The notes: generated from the sequence alone by a model not told the origin. 64,000 bases of DNA from Acidobacteriota bacterium (GCA_012729555.1 JAAYCX010000040.1:1-64000); one strand, 5' to 3'. Positions 16,790 through 26,498 are shown, numbered from the stretch's first letter. Numbers and translations are program-made.

Positions 16790-18483
16790 GCCCGCCGCAC
16801 TTCATCCCGGATATCGAGAAGTTCCTTCATCACACCGTACATGTTACCCGATCCCTCCCGGGTTCCAAAGGCATCGTGCATCCGGCGGTACAGGGCGTAG
16901 AGGCGCCGGTAGACCGCGTGGCTGCGGGGGTCGGGCGCGTATACCCTGCCGGTCCCCGCCATCGCCCGCTGCGCCGCGGCCACGGAATCGTACCCCCCGG
17001 CCGCCCGGCCCGCGGCGACCGCGGCGAAGATCGCGGCGCCGAGCGCCGGGGCCTGTTCGCTCCGGGAAATCTTCATCGGGCGCCCGGCGATATCGGCGTA
17101 GATCTGCATCAGGAGAGGGTTCCGGGCCGCGAGCCCGCCGCAATTGACGACCTCCCGGACCGGCACGCCGTACTCCTCGATCCGGTCGATGATGGCCAGC
17201 GCTCCGAACCCGGTGGCCTCCATCAGCGCGCGGTAGATCTCGTGCGCCCGCGTATGGAGGGTCTGCCCGATCAGCAATCCCGTGAGGCGCACGTCCACCA
17301 GCACCGTCCGGTTGCCGTTGTTCCAGTCGAGGGCCAGCAGCCCGCTTTCACCGGCCCGCAGCTGGGCCGCCGCCCGCCCGAGGCGCTCGAAGCGCTCCTC
17401 CGGAGTCCCGCCATAGCCCTCCGGCGCGAGCTGGTGGACGCACCAGAGAAAGAGGTCCCCGACCGCCGACTGTCCGGCCTCGATGCCGTAATAACCCTCC
17501 ATCACGGACCCCTCGACGATGCCGCAGACCCCGGGGATGTCGCCGAGGGGGTCCCCGGCGGGATGGATCATGATGTCGCAGGTGCTGGTCCCCATGATCT
17601 TCACGAGGGTCCCGGGCGCGATTCCGGCGCCGACGGCCCCCATGTGCGCGTCGAAAGCCCCCACGGCGACGGCCACCGAGGGCGAAAGCCCCAGCCGGAG
17701 CGCCCACTCCCGTGACAGCGTGCCGGCGCGCCGGTCGGCCGTCGACGTCTCGGAGTAGAGGCGCTCCCGCAGCGCGCCGAGACCGGGAGCGAGGGCCTCG
17801 AGAAACTCGCGGTCCGGCAACCCGCCCCACGACGGGTGAAACATCGCCTTGTGCCCGGCGGCGCAAACGCTGCGCCGGATCGTTTTCGGGTCCAGCTCAC
17901 CGGTCAGAACCGCCGGGATCCAGTCGCAGATCTCGACCCAGCTCGACGCGGCGTCGAACACGTCCCGGGCGACGTTACGGCAGCGGAGGATCTTGCTCCA
18001 CCACCACTCCGACGAATACACCCCGCCGATCTTCGAGAGGAACCGCGGCCGCGTCGCGGAGGCCAGGCGCGTGATCTCCGCCGCTTCCGCGTAGGAGGTG
18101 TGGTCCTTCCACAGCCATACCATGGCGTCCGGGTTCCCGCGGAATTTCTCCTGAAAACAGAGCGCCTGTCCCGTGGCGTCGACCGGCATCGGGCTGCTGC
18201 CGGTCGTATCGACCCCGATGCCGATCACGGCCTCGGGGCGGAAACCGGGGTCCGCCGCCCGCCCGGCGCGGAGCACCCCGACGACCGATTCCTCGATCCC
18301 CGTGACGTAATCGGCGGGGTCCTGGCGCGCCAGGTTCGGTTCGGCCGGGTCCAGCCATACCCCGTCCGTTCCCGAAGGATAGGCGAAGACATGGGTGGCC
18401 AGTTCCCTGCCGGAACCCGCGTCCACCAGCAGGGCCCGGCAGGAGTTGGTGCCGAAATCGAGTCCGATCGTGTAGCGAGTCAC
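16786..18483 (-). CDS. araB: Ribulokinase
   Basis: The 565-residue FGGY-family carbohydrate kinase begins with YTIGLDFGTNSCRALLVD, the phosphate-1 loop of the ASKHA fold. Later elements are GIGVDTTGSSPMPVD, VAVGAFDAHMGAVGAG and VNCGGLAARNPLLMQIYADI, the FGGY signature region of ribulokinase. It phosphorylates L-ribulose for AraD, whose gene overlaps by 4 nt. Length and order are normal for AraB. Confidence 0.94.
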   Translation of the reverse strand: MTRYTIGLDFGTNSCRALLVDAGSGRELATHVFAYPSGTDGVWLDPAEPNLARQDPADYVTGIEESVVGVLRAGRAADPGFRPEAVIGIGVDTTGSSPMPVDATGQALCFQEKFRGNPDAMVWLWKDHTSYAEAAEITRLASATRPRFLSKIGGVYSSEWWWSKILRCRNVARDVFDAASSWVEICDWIPAVLTGELDPKTIRRSVCAAGHKAMFHPSWGGLPDREFLEALAPGLGALRERLYSETSTADRRAGTLSREWALRLGLSPSVAVAVGAFDAHMGAVGAGIAPGTLVKIMGTSTCDIMIHPAGDPLGDIPGVCGIVEGSVMEGYYGIEAGQSAVGDLFLWCVHQLAPEGYGGTPEERFERLGRAAAQLRAGESGLLALDWNNGNRTVLVDVRLTGLLIGQTLHTRAHEIYRALMEATGFGALAIIDRIEEYGVPVREVVNCGGLAARNPLLMQIYADIAGRPMKISRSEQAPALGAAIFAAVAAGRAAGGYDSVAAAQRAMAGTGRVYAPDPRSHAVYRRLYALYRRMHDAFGTREGSGNMYGVMKELLDIRDEVRRA

Positions 18484-18496
18484 CGCCGCCCCCCTC

Positions 18497-20254
18497 CTAG
18501 CCCACGAAGTAGAGATAGGCCGCCAGGATCAGGACCAGGACCAGGGCCGAAAGAACCACGTCGGTGGCGGTCCAGCTCTCGCGCGACGCCCGCTTGTGCT
18601 CCACCGTCCGCGTGGCGTAGGTGAGTCCGCCGATCCTCGAGTAGTCGGGCGCCGCCGTCAGGTGGCTGGCGACGATCATCACCGCCGCCGACACGGCGAG
18701 GATGATCATGCTGTAGTACTGGAAGAAAATGTGGTTGATGATCCAGAACATCGACCCTTCCGGGTACTGGAAACCGGGAATCATCTTCACCGGCGTATCG
18801 ATGGCCAGGCGCACGATCCCCAGGATGAAGCCGGATACGAGGGCCCAGAGGCACCCGGTGGAGTTCAGCCGCTTGTAGAACACCCCGAGGAAAAAGACCA
18901 CGAAGATGGGGGGCGCCAGGTAGGACTGGACCCCCTGCAGGTAATCGTACAGGCCGCGCCCCCCCCGGATCACCGGGATCCAGAGGATTCCGATCAGGAC
19001 CATGACCCCGGTGGCCATCCTCCCCATCCACACCAGTCTTTCCTGGGACACGCCGCGGCGCAGCCGCCCGTAGAAATCGATCGTGAAGAGGGTGGCGCTG
19101 GCGTTGAAGGCCCCCGCCAGGGAGCTCATCAGGGCGGCGAGCAGCCCGGCCACGACGATGCCGCGGATGCCGACGGGCAGGACCGTGGCCACCATCAGCG
19201 GAAACGCCTGCTGGGCGCTGTCCCGGATGACGGCGCCGTCGGGCCCGATCAGGCTCTGGAACTGGGGCATCCGCCCGGAAACAGCCAGGGCGTAGCAGAT
19301 GATACCCGGGATGATGAAGATGAAGACCGGGAGGAGCTTGAAGAAGGCCGCGGCGATCGTGCCGCGCCGCGCCTGGGTCTCGTTTCTGGCCGTCAGGGCG
19401 CGCTGGACGATGTACTGGTCCGTGCACCAGTACCAGAGCCCGATCACGGGCGCGCAGATCAGCATCCCCAGCCAGGGGTAGTTGTCGTTGAAATACCACG
19501 CCATCTGCCTGGCGTTGCTGACGGGCGCCCAGGTCCCCTCGAGACCGTCGGGGACCAGCGGCTTCCAGAGGTTGAACATGTCGCTCGGGACGATGGCGCG
19601 CAGTTCCGACCAGCCCCCCAGCGCCTGCAGCCCGAAAAAGGTGACCAGGGCGCTGCCGACGACCAGCACGATGGTCTGCACCGCCTCGGTGTAGGCCACC
19701 GCCCTCATCCCGCCGACGATGGTGTACAGCCCGGTGATCACCACCACCAGGAAGGAGCCGATCCAGAAGCTGTCCAGCCCCCAGAGGTTGATTTCGGGAA
19801 GGAGGACGGAAAAGACGATGCCCCCGGCGAAAATTCCCACGGCGATCTTGGTCAGCACGTAGGCGACCAGCGAAATGACCGACAGGACCGTGCGCGCCGC
19901 CGGGGAGAAGCGCCGCTCCAGGAATTCGGGCATCGTGAAAACTCGTGAGCGCGTGTAGAAGGGGACCATGATCCAGCCGAGCACCAGCAGGCACCAGGCG
20001 TGCAGCTCGTAGTGGGCCATGGCGACCCCGTCGGTGGTCCCCGAGGCCGCCAGCCCCACCAGGTGCTCCGACCCGATGTTGGAGGCGAAGATCGAGGCCC
20101 CGACGATGAACCACCCCAGTTCCCGGCCGGCCAGGAAATAGCCGGCGGATGTCTTGTTCTGCTTCTTGGCGACCCAGACCACGATCCCCGCGATCAGGGC
20201 GAAATAGCACGCGATCACCAGCCAGTCGATAGGATGCAGCACGGTCATGCCCAA
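18497..20254 (-). CDS. Sodium/solute symporter (SSS family), probably sugar uptake
   Basis: The 585-residue inner-membrane protein has about fourteen hydrophobic helices and SSS-family landmarks: FLAGRELGWFIVGASIFASN, GSEHLVGLAASG near residue 65, and WYWCTDQYIVQRAL. These resemble SGLT-type Na+/sugar symporters. It lies directly between the mutarotase and ribulokinase genes with 13-nt gaps, so it is the likely uptake system for the pentose metabolised by the operon. Ion preference is inferred from the family. Confidence 0.9.
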   Translation of the reverse strand: MGMTVLHPIDWLVIACYFALIAGIVVWVAKKQNKTSAGYFLAGRELGWFIVGASIFASNIGSEHLVGLAASGTTDGVAMAHYELHAWCLLVLGWIMVPFYTRSRVFTMPEFLERRFSPAARTVLSVISLVAYVLTKIAVGIFAGGIVFSVLLPEINLWGLDSFWIGSFLVVVITGLYTIVGGMRAVAYTEAVQTIVLVVGSALVTFFGLQALGGWSELRAIVPSDMFNLWKPLVPDGLEGTWAPVSNARQMAWYFNDNYPWLGMLICAPVIGLWYWCTDQYIVQRALTARNETQARRGTIAAAFFKLLPVFIFIIPGIICYALAVSGRMPQFQSLIGPDGAVIRDSAQQAFPLMVATVLPVGIRGIVVAGLLAALMSSLAGAFNASATLFTIDFYGRLRRGVSQERLVWMGRMATGVMVLIGILWIPVIRGGRGLYDYLQGVQSYLAPPIFVVFFLGVFYKRLNSTGCLWALVSGFILGIVRLAIDTPVKMIPGFQYPEGSMFWIINHIFFQYYSMIILAVSAAVMIVASHLTAAPDYSRIGGLTYATRTVEHKRASRESWTATDVVLSALVLVLILAAYLYFVG

Positions 20255-20267
20255 TGTCCTCCGGGTG

Positions 20268-21407
20268 TTATCTCGTTGAGAATTGGTAGAGCGTCACCTG
20301 GCGATAGGTCTCGCCCGGCCGAAGCGTCGCCTGCGGAAATTGCGGCCGGTTCGGGGTATCGGGAAAAGCCTGCGTTTCCAGGCACAGGCCCGAGCGGGCG
20401 CCGTGGGCGACGCCCCCCTTCCCCGTCTGGCTCCCGTCCAGAAAGTTGCCGCTGTAAAACTGGATCCCGGGCTGGTCGGTGGAGACCGTCATCACACGCC
20501 CGCTCCCCGGTTCGTAGAGCTCCGCCGCGCGGCGGACCTCCCCCCGCTCCCCCCGCAGGACCCAGTTGTGGTCATAGCCTCCGCCCACCGCCAGTTGCCC
20601 GTCCGGCTCCCCGATGCGGGCGCCGATCTCCGTCGAGGAGCGGAAGTCGAAGGGAGTGCCGGCGACGTCCAGCAGCCGCCCGGTCGGGATGAGGCCGGGG
20701 CCCACCTCCGTTATGGCGTCCGCCTCCAAGGAGAGCCGGTGGCCCAGGATGGTCCGGGTGAAGTCCCCCGAGAGGTTGAAGTAGGAATGCTGCGTCGGGT
20801 TCAGGACCGTCGGTTTGTCCGTGGTCCCCTCGTATTCGATCCGCAGCTCGTTCTTGTCCGTGAGGGTGTAGGTGACCTTGAGCCGCACCGTGCCGGGGTA
20901 CCCCTCCTCGCCGTCCGGGCTGACCAGGCGGAGCGAGACGGAGGGCCCGGCCGGGTCCTCGACCACCGCCCCCTCCCAGAGGGCCCGGTCGAAACCGCGC
21001 CTCCCCCCGTGCAGGTGATTCGGCCCGTCGTTGACCGCGAGCTCGACGATCCCGCCGTCGAGGGGGAAACGCCCCCCGGCGATGCGGTTGCCGTACCGGC
21101 CCACGACGGCGCCCAGGTAGCCGCCGCCGCGCTCGTAGCCTTCGACGGTATCGTACCCCAGCACCACGTCCGCCATTTTCCCCTCCCGGTCGGGCGCCAC
21201 GATCCGGCGGATCACCGCCCCGTAGTCGAGGACCTCGACGAGGACGCCCGAGGGGTTTTCAAGCAGGTAGCTTTTTACGGCCCTGCCGTCGGCGAGCCGT
21301 CCGAACGTATTCGTGGTCACGGAACCCTCCTCCTCTTTGTCAGGGGCGCAACCTGCCGCCGAGAGGAGGGGGAAAAGCGCGAAACAGAGAACCAACGACC
21401 TCACCAT
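20268..21407 (-). CDS. galM: Aldose 1-epimerase (mutarotase), lipoprotein form
   Basis: The 379-residue protein has a lipoprotein signal ending in LLSAAGC, so it should be anchored in the periplasm. The mature domain is the galactose mutarotase fold, with the family's NRIAGGRFPL, NDGPNHLHGGRRGFDRALWE, PTQHSYFNLSG and the catalytic region DHNWVL. It interconverts alpha and beta anomers of aldoses. As the first gene of the arabinose operon it could supply the anomer preferred by the symporter. A 174-nt AT-variable gap upstream separates it from the divergent iorA. Confidence 0.92.
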   Translation of the reverse strand: MVRSLVLCFALFPLLSAAGCAPDKEEEGSVTTNTFGRLADGRAVKSYLLENPSGVLVEVLDYGAVIRRIVAPDREGKMADVVLGYDTVEGYERGGGYLGAVVGRYGNRIAGGRFPLDGGIVELAVNDGPNHLHGGRRGFDRALWEGAVVEDPAGPSVSLRLVSPDGEEGYPGTVRLKVTYTLTDKNELRIEYEGTTDKPTVLNPTQHSYFNLSGDFTRTILGHRLSLEADAITEVGPGLIPTGRLLDVAGTPFDFRSSTEIGARIGEPDGQLAVGGGYDHNWVLRGERGEVRRAAELYEPGSGRVMTVSTDQPGIQFYSGNFLDGSQTGKGGVAHGARSGLCLETQAFPDTPNRPQFPQATLRPGETYRQVTLYQFSTR

Positions 21408-21581
21408 GGCTCATGCTCCCTTATGATTTTGGATTTAGGGGCGTAGTGTGTCACAACACCCTCCCGAGGGCAATTCATTTCCTTTCCCCCCCCGCGAGAG
21501 AGGGGGAGGCCCCTGCAGACGCGGGGGGAATATGCTAAAATCCGCCAGGACCGGCGACAGCGGCCGCGCCAAGGAGGAGGG
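21408..21581. promoter_or_regulatory. Divergent control region for the sugar operon and iorA
   Basis: The gap contains a GTGT/ACAC-flanked motif (around GTGTGTCACAACAC), a TATGCTAAAAT stretch that could be the -10 of iorA, and a very strong ribosome binding site AAGGAGGAGGG before iorA. No activator or repressor gene for the sugar operon is adjacent. Confidence 0.35.
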
Positions 21582-23402
21582 ATGAAAAGGATTCTTCAGG
21601 GGAACGAAGCCATCGCCCGGGGCGCCTGGGAGGCGGGGGTTGCGGTCGGGTGCGCCTATCCCGGGACGCCGAGCAGCGAGATCATGTCCGAGCTCTCCCG
21701 CTACCCGGAGGTCTACACGGAATGGTCGACGAACGAAAAGGTCTCCCTGGAGGTGGCCTTCGGGGCCTCCCTGGCGGGGGGGCGGGCGCTCGTCGCCATG
21801 AAGCATGTGGGCCTGAACGTGGCCGCCGACCCCCTGATGAGCATCGCCTACACCGGCGTCAAGGGGGGGCTCGTCATCGTGGTGGCGGACGATCCCGGGC
21901 AGCACAGCTCCCAGAACGAGCAGGACAGCCGCCACTGGACCCGGTTTGGCAAGGTGCCGATGCTCGAACCCGCCGATTCGGCCGAATGCAGGGACTTCAC
22001 CCGGATCGCCTTCGACATGAGCGAACGCTTCGACACCCCCGTCCTCGTGCGGAGCGAGACCCGCGTATCCCACAGCGATTCCCCGGTGGAGACCGGGGAG
22101 CGGACCGAACCGGCGCTCCCGAAGGGCCTCAGCCGCGCCGACGCGCCCAAGCAGGTGATGGTCCCCGCCTACGCCCGCGTGCGGCGCCTGGAGATCGACC
22201 GGCGCATGGAGAGACTCGAGGCCTACGCCGAGGAGGAGTTCCCCGGCAACGTCACCGAGTTCGGGGACCTGTCCGTCGGCTTCATCGCCTCCGGCGTGTC
22301 CTGCCTTTACGCCAGGGAGCTCTTCCCCGGCTATTCGTTTCTGAAGCTCGGCATGGTCTGGCCCCTGCCCCGCAGGAGGATCGCCGATTTCTGCCGGAAG
22401 GTCAAAAAGGTGATCGTGGTGGAGGAACTGGACCCCTTCCTGGAGACCGAGATCCGCGCCATGGGGATCAGGGTGCGGCACGGAAAGGACCTGGTCCCCT
22501 CGATCGGGGAGCTGACGCCCGCGATCCTGGAAGCCTCCCTGACGAAAGCGGTCACGGGAAGGAAATGCCGTCCGGCCAAACCGCGCGCGCGGACGGCCGA
22601 ACTCCCCGGCCGTCCGCCCAATTTCTGCGCGGGGTGCGGCCACCGGCCGCTCTTTTACGCGCTGAAAAAGCTGGGGGTCTTCGTCTTCGGCGACATCGGG
22701 TGCTACACCCTGTCGGTCGCGCCCCCCCTTTCGGCCATGCACGCCTCGACCTGCATGGGGGCGAGCGTCGGGGGCGCCTACGGCGCGGGGAAGGTCCTCG
22801 GCAAGGAGGGGCTCGGCAAGGTGTGCGCCGTGCTCGGGGACTCCACCTTCCTGCACGGCGGCGTCGCCCCGCTCATGGATGCGGTATACAACCAGGGGTA
22901 TTCCACGACCCTCATCCTGGACAACCGGATCACGGCGATGACGGGCCAGCAGGATCACCCCGGAACCGGCCGCACCATCCGCGGGGGTGAAGCCCCGACG
23001 GTCGATTACGCCGGGCTCGCCCGCGCCGTGGGGGTCCGGCACGTGCGCCACGTCGACCCCTACAATATCGCCGAAACGATCGCCGTGGTCCGCGAAGAGC
23101 TCGAGCGCGACGACGCCTCGGTCATCATCACCCGCGACAGCCCCTGCATCCTGCTCCGCCGCGAGCGCCCCCGGGACCGTTTCCCCCACCCGCTCTACCG
23201 GGTGAACGAGGAGACCTGCCGTGGATGCCGCGCGTGCCTCAATGTCGCCTGTCCCGCCATCAGCTGGCGGCCGGAGCCGGGGATGACGGCGGAAGGACAG
23301 AAGAGGAAGGGGACGGCCGTCATCAACCCCGAGCAGTGTGTCGGCTGCGGGGTCTGCGGCCAGGTCTGCACGTTCGGGAGCATCATACCGAAGGAAAGTT
23401 GA
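21582..23402 (+). CDS. iorA: Indolepyruvate ferredoxin oxidoreductase, alpha subunit
   Basis: The 606-residue subunit binds thiamine pyrophosphate and two 4Fe-4S clusters and oxidises aryl pyruvates to aryl-acetyl-CoA with ferredoxin. Domains in order are the pyrimidine-binding N-terminal part (AYPGTPSSEIM), a middle transketolase-like domain, the TPP-binding part NFCAGCGHRPLFY, GDIGCYTLS, GDSTFLHGGV and DNRITAMTGQQDHPGTG, and a C-terminal ferredoxin domain with CRGCRACLNVACP and CVGCGVCGQVC. The beta subunit gene follows 8 nt later. Such enzymes support amino acid fermentation or aromatic acid turnover and point to anaerobic metabolism. Confidence 0.96.
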   Translation: MKRILQGNEAIARGAWEAGVAVGCAYPGTPSSEIMSELSRYPEVYTEWSTNEKVSLEVAFGASLAGGRALVAMKHVGLNVAADPLMSIAYTGVKGGLVIVVADDPGQHSSQNEQDSRHWTRFGKVPMLEPADSAECRDFTRIAFDMSERFDTPVLVRSETRVSHSDSPVETGERTEPALPKGLSRADAPKQVMVPAYARVRRLEIDRRMERLEAYAEEEFPGNVTEFGDLSVGFIASGVSCLYARELFPGYSFLKLGMVWPLPRRRIADFCRKVKKVIVVEELDPFLETEIRAMGIRVRHGKDLVPSIGELTPAILEASLTKAVTGRKCRPAKPRARTAELPGRPPNFCAGCGHRPLFYALKKLGVFVFGDIGCYTLSVAPPLSAMHASTCMGASVGGAYGAGKVLGKEGLGKVCAVLGDSTFLHGGVAPLMDAVYNQGYSTTLILDNRITAMTGQQDHPGTGRTIRGGEAPTVDYAGLARAVGVRHVRHVDPYNIAETIAVVREELERDDASVIITRDSPCILLRRERPRDRFPHPLYRVNEETCRGCRACLNVACPAISWRPEPGMTAEGQKRKGTAVINPEQCVGCGVCGQVCTFGSIIPKES

Positions 23403-23410
23403 GGATCCGC

Positions 23411-24022
23411 ATGTCGACGAGTCAAGCCACCACCAATGTGTTCTTCTCCGGCGTCGGGGGGCAGGGGACCATTCTCGCCAGCAACATCCTCGGCCAGGTT
23501 CTCCTCCGGGCGGGCTACGACGTCAAGAAGGCCGAGGTGCACGGAATGGCGCAGCGCGGGGGGGACGTCACCACCCATTTCCGCTTCGGCGCCCGGGTCC
23601 ATTCCCCCCTCATCCGGCAGGGGGACGTCGATCTCCTGATCGCCTTCGAACTGCTCGAGGGGCTGCGCTACATCGACTGGCTCAAGCCGGATGCCAGGAT
23701 CGTGCTGAACAATCACCGGATCCTCCCCCCGGCCGTGAGCCTCGGAAAGATGGAATACCCGGCCGACGTCGCGGGGACCTTCCGGAAGCATTTCGGGGGG
23801 AACGCGCACCTCGTCGAAGGGACGGGCATCGCCCGCGCCCTCGGCAACGTCCAGGTGGCCAACGTGGTCCTCCTCGGGGCCCTGTCCTTCCTTTTTCCTG
23901 ACCTCGGCGAGGAGCGGTGGCTCGAAGCCCTCCGCGAGATCCTTCCACCCCGTCTGCAGGAGATCAATGTCCGGGCCTTCCTCGAGGGGAGGGGGTGCCT
24001 GGCGGGAAGAGGGCAAGGATGA
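23411..24022 (+). CDS. iorB: Indolepyruvate ferredoxin oxidoreductase, beta subunit
   Basis: The 203-residue gamma-domain-type subunit has the signature SGVGGQGTILASNILG and the segment KKAEVHGMAQRGGDVTTHFRFG. It completes the enzyme with IorA. The ATG at 23411 is used; the frame runs on upstream inside iorA. Its stop overlaps the start of the tsaC gene by 4 nt. Confidence 0.95.
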   Translation: MSTSQATTNVFFSGVGGQGTILASNILGQVLLRAGYDVKKAEVHGMAQRGGDVTTHFRFGARVHSPLIRQGDVDLLIAFELLEGLRYIDWLKPDARIVLNNHRILPPAVSLGKMEYPADVAGTFRKHFGGNAHLVEGTGIARALGNVQVANVVLLGALSFLFPDLGEERWLEALREILPPRLQEINVRAFLEGRGCLAGRGQG

Positions 24023-24984
24023 TGGCCCGAATCGCCGATGCATCGGACCCGGACGCCGTCAGGGAGGCGGCCCGGATCCTCCGCCGGGGGGGCCTGGTCG
24101 CCTTTCCGACCGAGACGGTCTACGGGCTGGGAGCCGACGCTCTCAATCCCCTGGCCGTGGCCCGGATCTTCGAGGTCAAGGGGCGCCCGCGCCTGGACCC
24201 CCTGATCGTCCATGTCGCCGACGCCGAGGACGCCGCCCTGTACGGGGTCTTTTCCGATCGGGCGCGGGCCCTGGCGCCGCGGTTCTGGCCCGGGCCGCTG
24301 ACCCTGGTCGTGCCCAAAACGCCCCGGGTTCCCGACATCGTCACGGCCGGCCTCGAGACGGTGGCTATCCGCGTCCCGTCCCACCCCGCCGCCCTGGCCC
24401 TGATCCGCGCGGCCGGGCGGCCCGTCGCCGCCCCCAGCGCCAACCCCTTCGGCTACGTCAGCCCGACCGAAGCCTCCCATGTCGCCGCCCAGCTCGGCGG
24501 GAGGATCGACCTGATTCTCGACGGCGGCGCTTCTTCGGTGGGGGTGGAATCGACCATCCTGTCACTCGCCGGGCCCAACCCCGCGCTGCTGCGGGCCGGG
24601 GGCGTGACGCTCGAGGACCTCTCGGCCCTCCTGGGGCCGGTGGAGGTCTCGACCGACCCCGGGGCCCGCCCGCAGGCCCCGGGGCAGCTCCGGCGGCACT
24701 ACGCCACCCGCACGCCGCTCGAGATCGCAGAGGCGGGCGCCTTCTCCCCCTCTGCGGGGGAGAAGGCGGGGCTGCTCAGCCTCCGCCCGGAAGAGGTCCG
24801 CGGGTACGCCGCCGTCGAGGTCCTCTCCCCGACGGGGGACATGAGGGAGGCGGCGGCGCGCTTTTTCGGCGCCCTGCGCCGCCTGGACGGAATGGCCCTC
24901 GACCGCATCGTCGCCCGCCCCTTCCCGGAAACGGGGCTGGGGCGGGCGCTGATGGACCGGCTGCGCCGCGCCGCGGCGCGCTGA
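24019..24984 (+). CDS. tsaC: L-threonylcarbamoyladenylate synthase (Sua5 type)
   Basis: The 321-residue product has the YrdC/Sua5 catalytic domain (GLVAFPTETVYGLGADA, KGRPRLDPLIVHV, SANPFGYVSPTEA, GVESTILSL) and an added C-terminal Sua5 domain of about 110 residues (QAPGQLRRHYATRTPL). It makes threonylcarbamoyl-AMP for the t6A37 modification of ANN-decoding tRNAs. The tandem ATG at 24019/24022 overlaps the iorB stop, so it appears translationally coupled to an unrelated metabolic gene. Confidence 0.95.
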   Translation: MMARIADASDPDAVREAARILRRGGLVAFPTETVYGLGADALNPLAVARIFEVKGRPRLDPLIVHVADAEDAALYGVFSDRARALAPRFWPGPLTLVVPKTPRVPDIVTAGLETVAIRVPSHPAALALIRAAGRPVAAPSANPFGYVSPTEASHVAAQLGGRIDLILDGGASSVGVESTILSLAGPNPALLRAGGVTLEDLSALLGPVEVSTDPGARPQAPGQLRRHYATRTPLEIAEAGAFSPSAGEKAGLLSLRPEEVRGYAAVEVLSPTGDMREAAARFFGALRRLDGMALDRIVARPFPETGLGRALMDRLRRAAAR

Positions 24985-25031
24985 TGCGTTAAACGGAAAC
25001 CCGCGGATTGCGCGGCGGAGCGGAAACGTCC

Positions 25032-25895
25032 ATGTCCAAAGAACCGATCTCCCAGTTTTATTATTCCCACCGGCTGAAACTCCATTTCTGGGACTGGGGG
25101 GACGACGGGAAGCCGTGCCTGATCCTGGTCCATGGGGGGATGGACCACGCCCGCAGCTGGGACCGGATCGCCGACGCTTTTTCCGAAGACTTCCGGATCA
25201 TCGCCCCCGACCTGCGCGGGCACGGGGACAGCAGCTGGGCGCCCGGGGCGGTCTACAGCTTCGCCGAATACCTCCTCGATCTCGCCACCCTGGTCGACAT
25301 CGTCGGCGGCCGGACCGTCCACCTGATCGGCCATTCCCTGGGGGCCGCCATCGTGCTGCAGTACGCCGGCCTCTTTCCGGACCGGGTGTGCAAGGCGGTG
25401 GCCGTCGAGGGGGTCGTCCCCCCACCCGCACTGGCCGTGCCGCGGCCGGCCTGGGAACGGATGCGGGAGTGGATCGAGGCGGTGAGGGATTGCGAGCGGC
25501 GGACGCCGCACCGTTACCCCGATCTCGCGGCCGCCAGCGAACGGATGCACCGGGAGAACCCCTACCTCACGGACGAAATGGCGCGCCACCTGACGCTCTT
25601 CGGATCGAACTGGAACCCCGACGGGACCCTTACCTGGAAATTCGACAATTTTATCCGCGCCATCCCCCCGTATTCCTTCAACATGAGGGAGGCACGCGAG
25701 ATCTGGAGCCAGATCCGCTGCCCGGTACTCCTGTTTCACGGGCTGGAGAGTTTCACGGAGGATCCTGAAAAGGGGGGGCTGGTGGACGCAATCCCCCGAT
25801 ACCGGCTGGTCCGGGTCCCCGAAGCCGGCCACTGGGTGCACCACGACCGGCGGTCGCTCTTCATCGAGGAAACGCGCCGTTTCTTCGCCGGGTAG
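25032..25895 (+). CDS. Alpha/beta-fold hydrolase
   Basis: This 287-residue protein is an alpha/beta hydrolase. The oxyanion-hole strand is LILVHGGMDH, the nucleophile elbow is LIGHSLGAAIVLQYAG (Ser of GHSLG), an acid follows late in the chain, and the catalytic His is in VPEAGHWVHHD. The N-terminus (QFYYSHRLKLHFWDWG) is typical of small-molecule esterase or epoxide-hydrolase-like members. The physiological substrate is unknown. ATG at 25032 is preferred over a GTG 24 nt upstream. It is convergent with mglA. Confidence 0.88.
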   Translation: MSKEPISQFYYSHRLKLHFWDWGDDGKPCLILVHGGMDHARSWDRIADAFSEDFRIIAPDLRGHGDSSWAPGAVYSFAEYLLDLATLVDIVGGRTVHLIGHSLGAAIVLQYAGLFPDRVCKAVAVEGVVPPPALAVPRPAWERMREWIEAVRDCERRTPHRYPDLAAASERMHRENPYLTDEMARHLTLFGSNWNPDGTLTWKFDNFIRAIPPYSFNMREAREIWSQIRCPVLLFHGLESFTEDPEKGGLVDAIPRYRLVRVPEAGHWVHHDRRSLFIEETRRFFAG

Positions 25896-25910
25896 GGAGC
25901 GGCGCGCCCC

Positions 25911-26498
25911 TCAGGCGCTTTTTCTCAACTCGACCAGGACCTGCCGGGCCACCGCCTTCAGGGTGGGGAGCACCCCGACCCCCTGCGGGGCCACCGCCTC
26001 GATGCAGGGCTCCCCCTTGACCAGGAGCTGCCTCCGGAGTTCCTCGACCGGCAGGGCGCCGGGGAGATCGCGCTTGTTCAGCTGCAGCACGTAGGGGATC
26101 GTGGCGAGATCGAACCCCTGCTCCCTGAGGTTCTCCGCGAGGTTGGACACCGATTCCAGGTTGGCGTCCATGCGCTCCTCCTGGGAATCGGCAACGAAAA
26201 CCACCCCGTCCACCCCCTTGAGGATCAGCTTGCGGCTGCTGTCGTAAAACACCTGGCCCGGCACCGTGTAGAGGTGGAACCGGGTGCGGAACCCCCGGAT
26301 CTGCCCGAATTCGATCGGGAGGAAATCGAAAAAGAGGGTCCTTTCGGTCTCGGTGGCCAGGGAAATCAGCTTCCCCTTGTTCTCGGCGCTGGTGATCTGG
26401 TACACGTACTGCAGGTTGGTGGTCTTCCCCCCCAGTCCGGGCCCGTAGTAAACGATCTTGCAGTTGATTTCCCGTGCTACGTAATTTATGAAAGTCAC
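25911..26498 (-). CDS. mglA: MglA-type small Ras-like GTPase
   Basis: The 195-residue GTPase has the P-loop [10 protein letters not shown] at residue 19, the MglA-specific TVPGQVFY in the switch II region (in place of DxxGQ), and NKRD for guanine specificity. In Myxococcus and Thermus, MglA sets the leading cell pole for type IV pili and gliding machinery and is switched by its GAP MglB. The mglB gene lies 30 nt upstream on the same strand. Type IV pilus genes at both ends of the window suit a role in twitching or polar pilus control. Confidence 0.93.
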   Translation of the reverse strand: MTFINYVAREINCKIVYYGPGLGGKTTNLQYVYQITSAENKGKLISLATETERTLFFDFLPIEFGQIRGFRTRFHLYTVPGQVFYDSSRKLILKGVDGVVFVADSQEERMDANLESVSNLAENLREQGFDLATIPYVLQLNKRDLPGALPVEELRRQLLVKGEPCIEAVAPQGVGVLPTLKAVARQVLVELRKSA

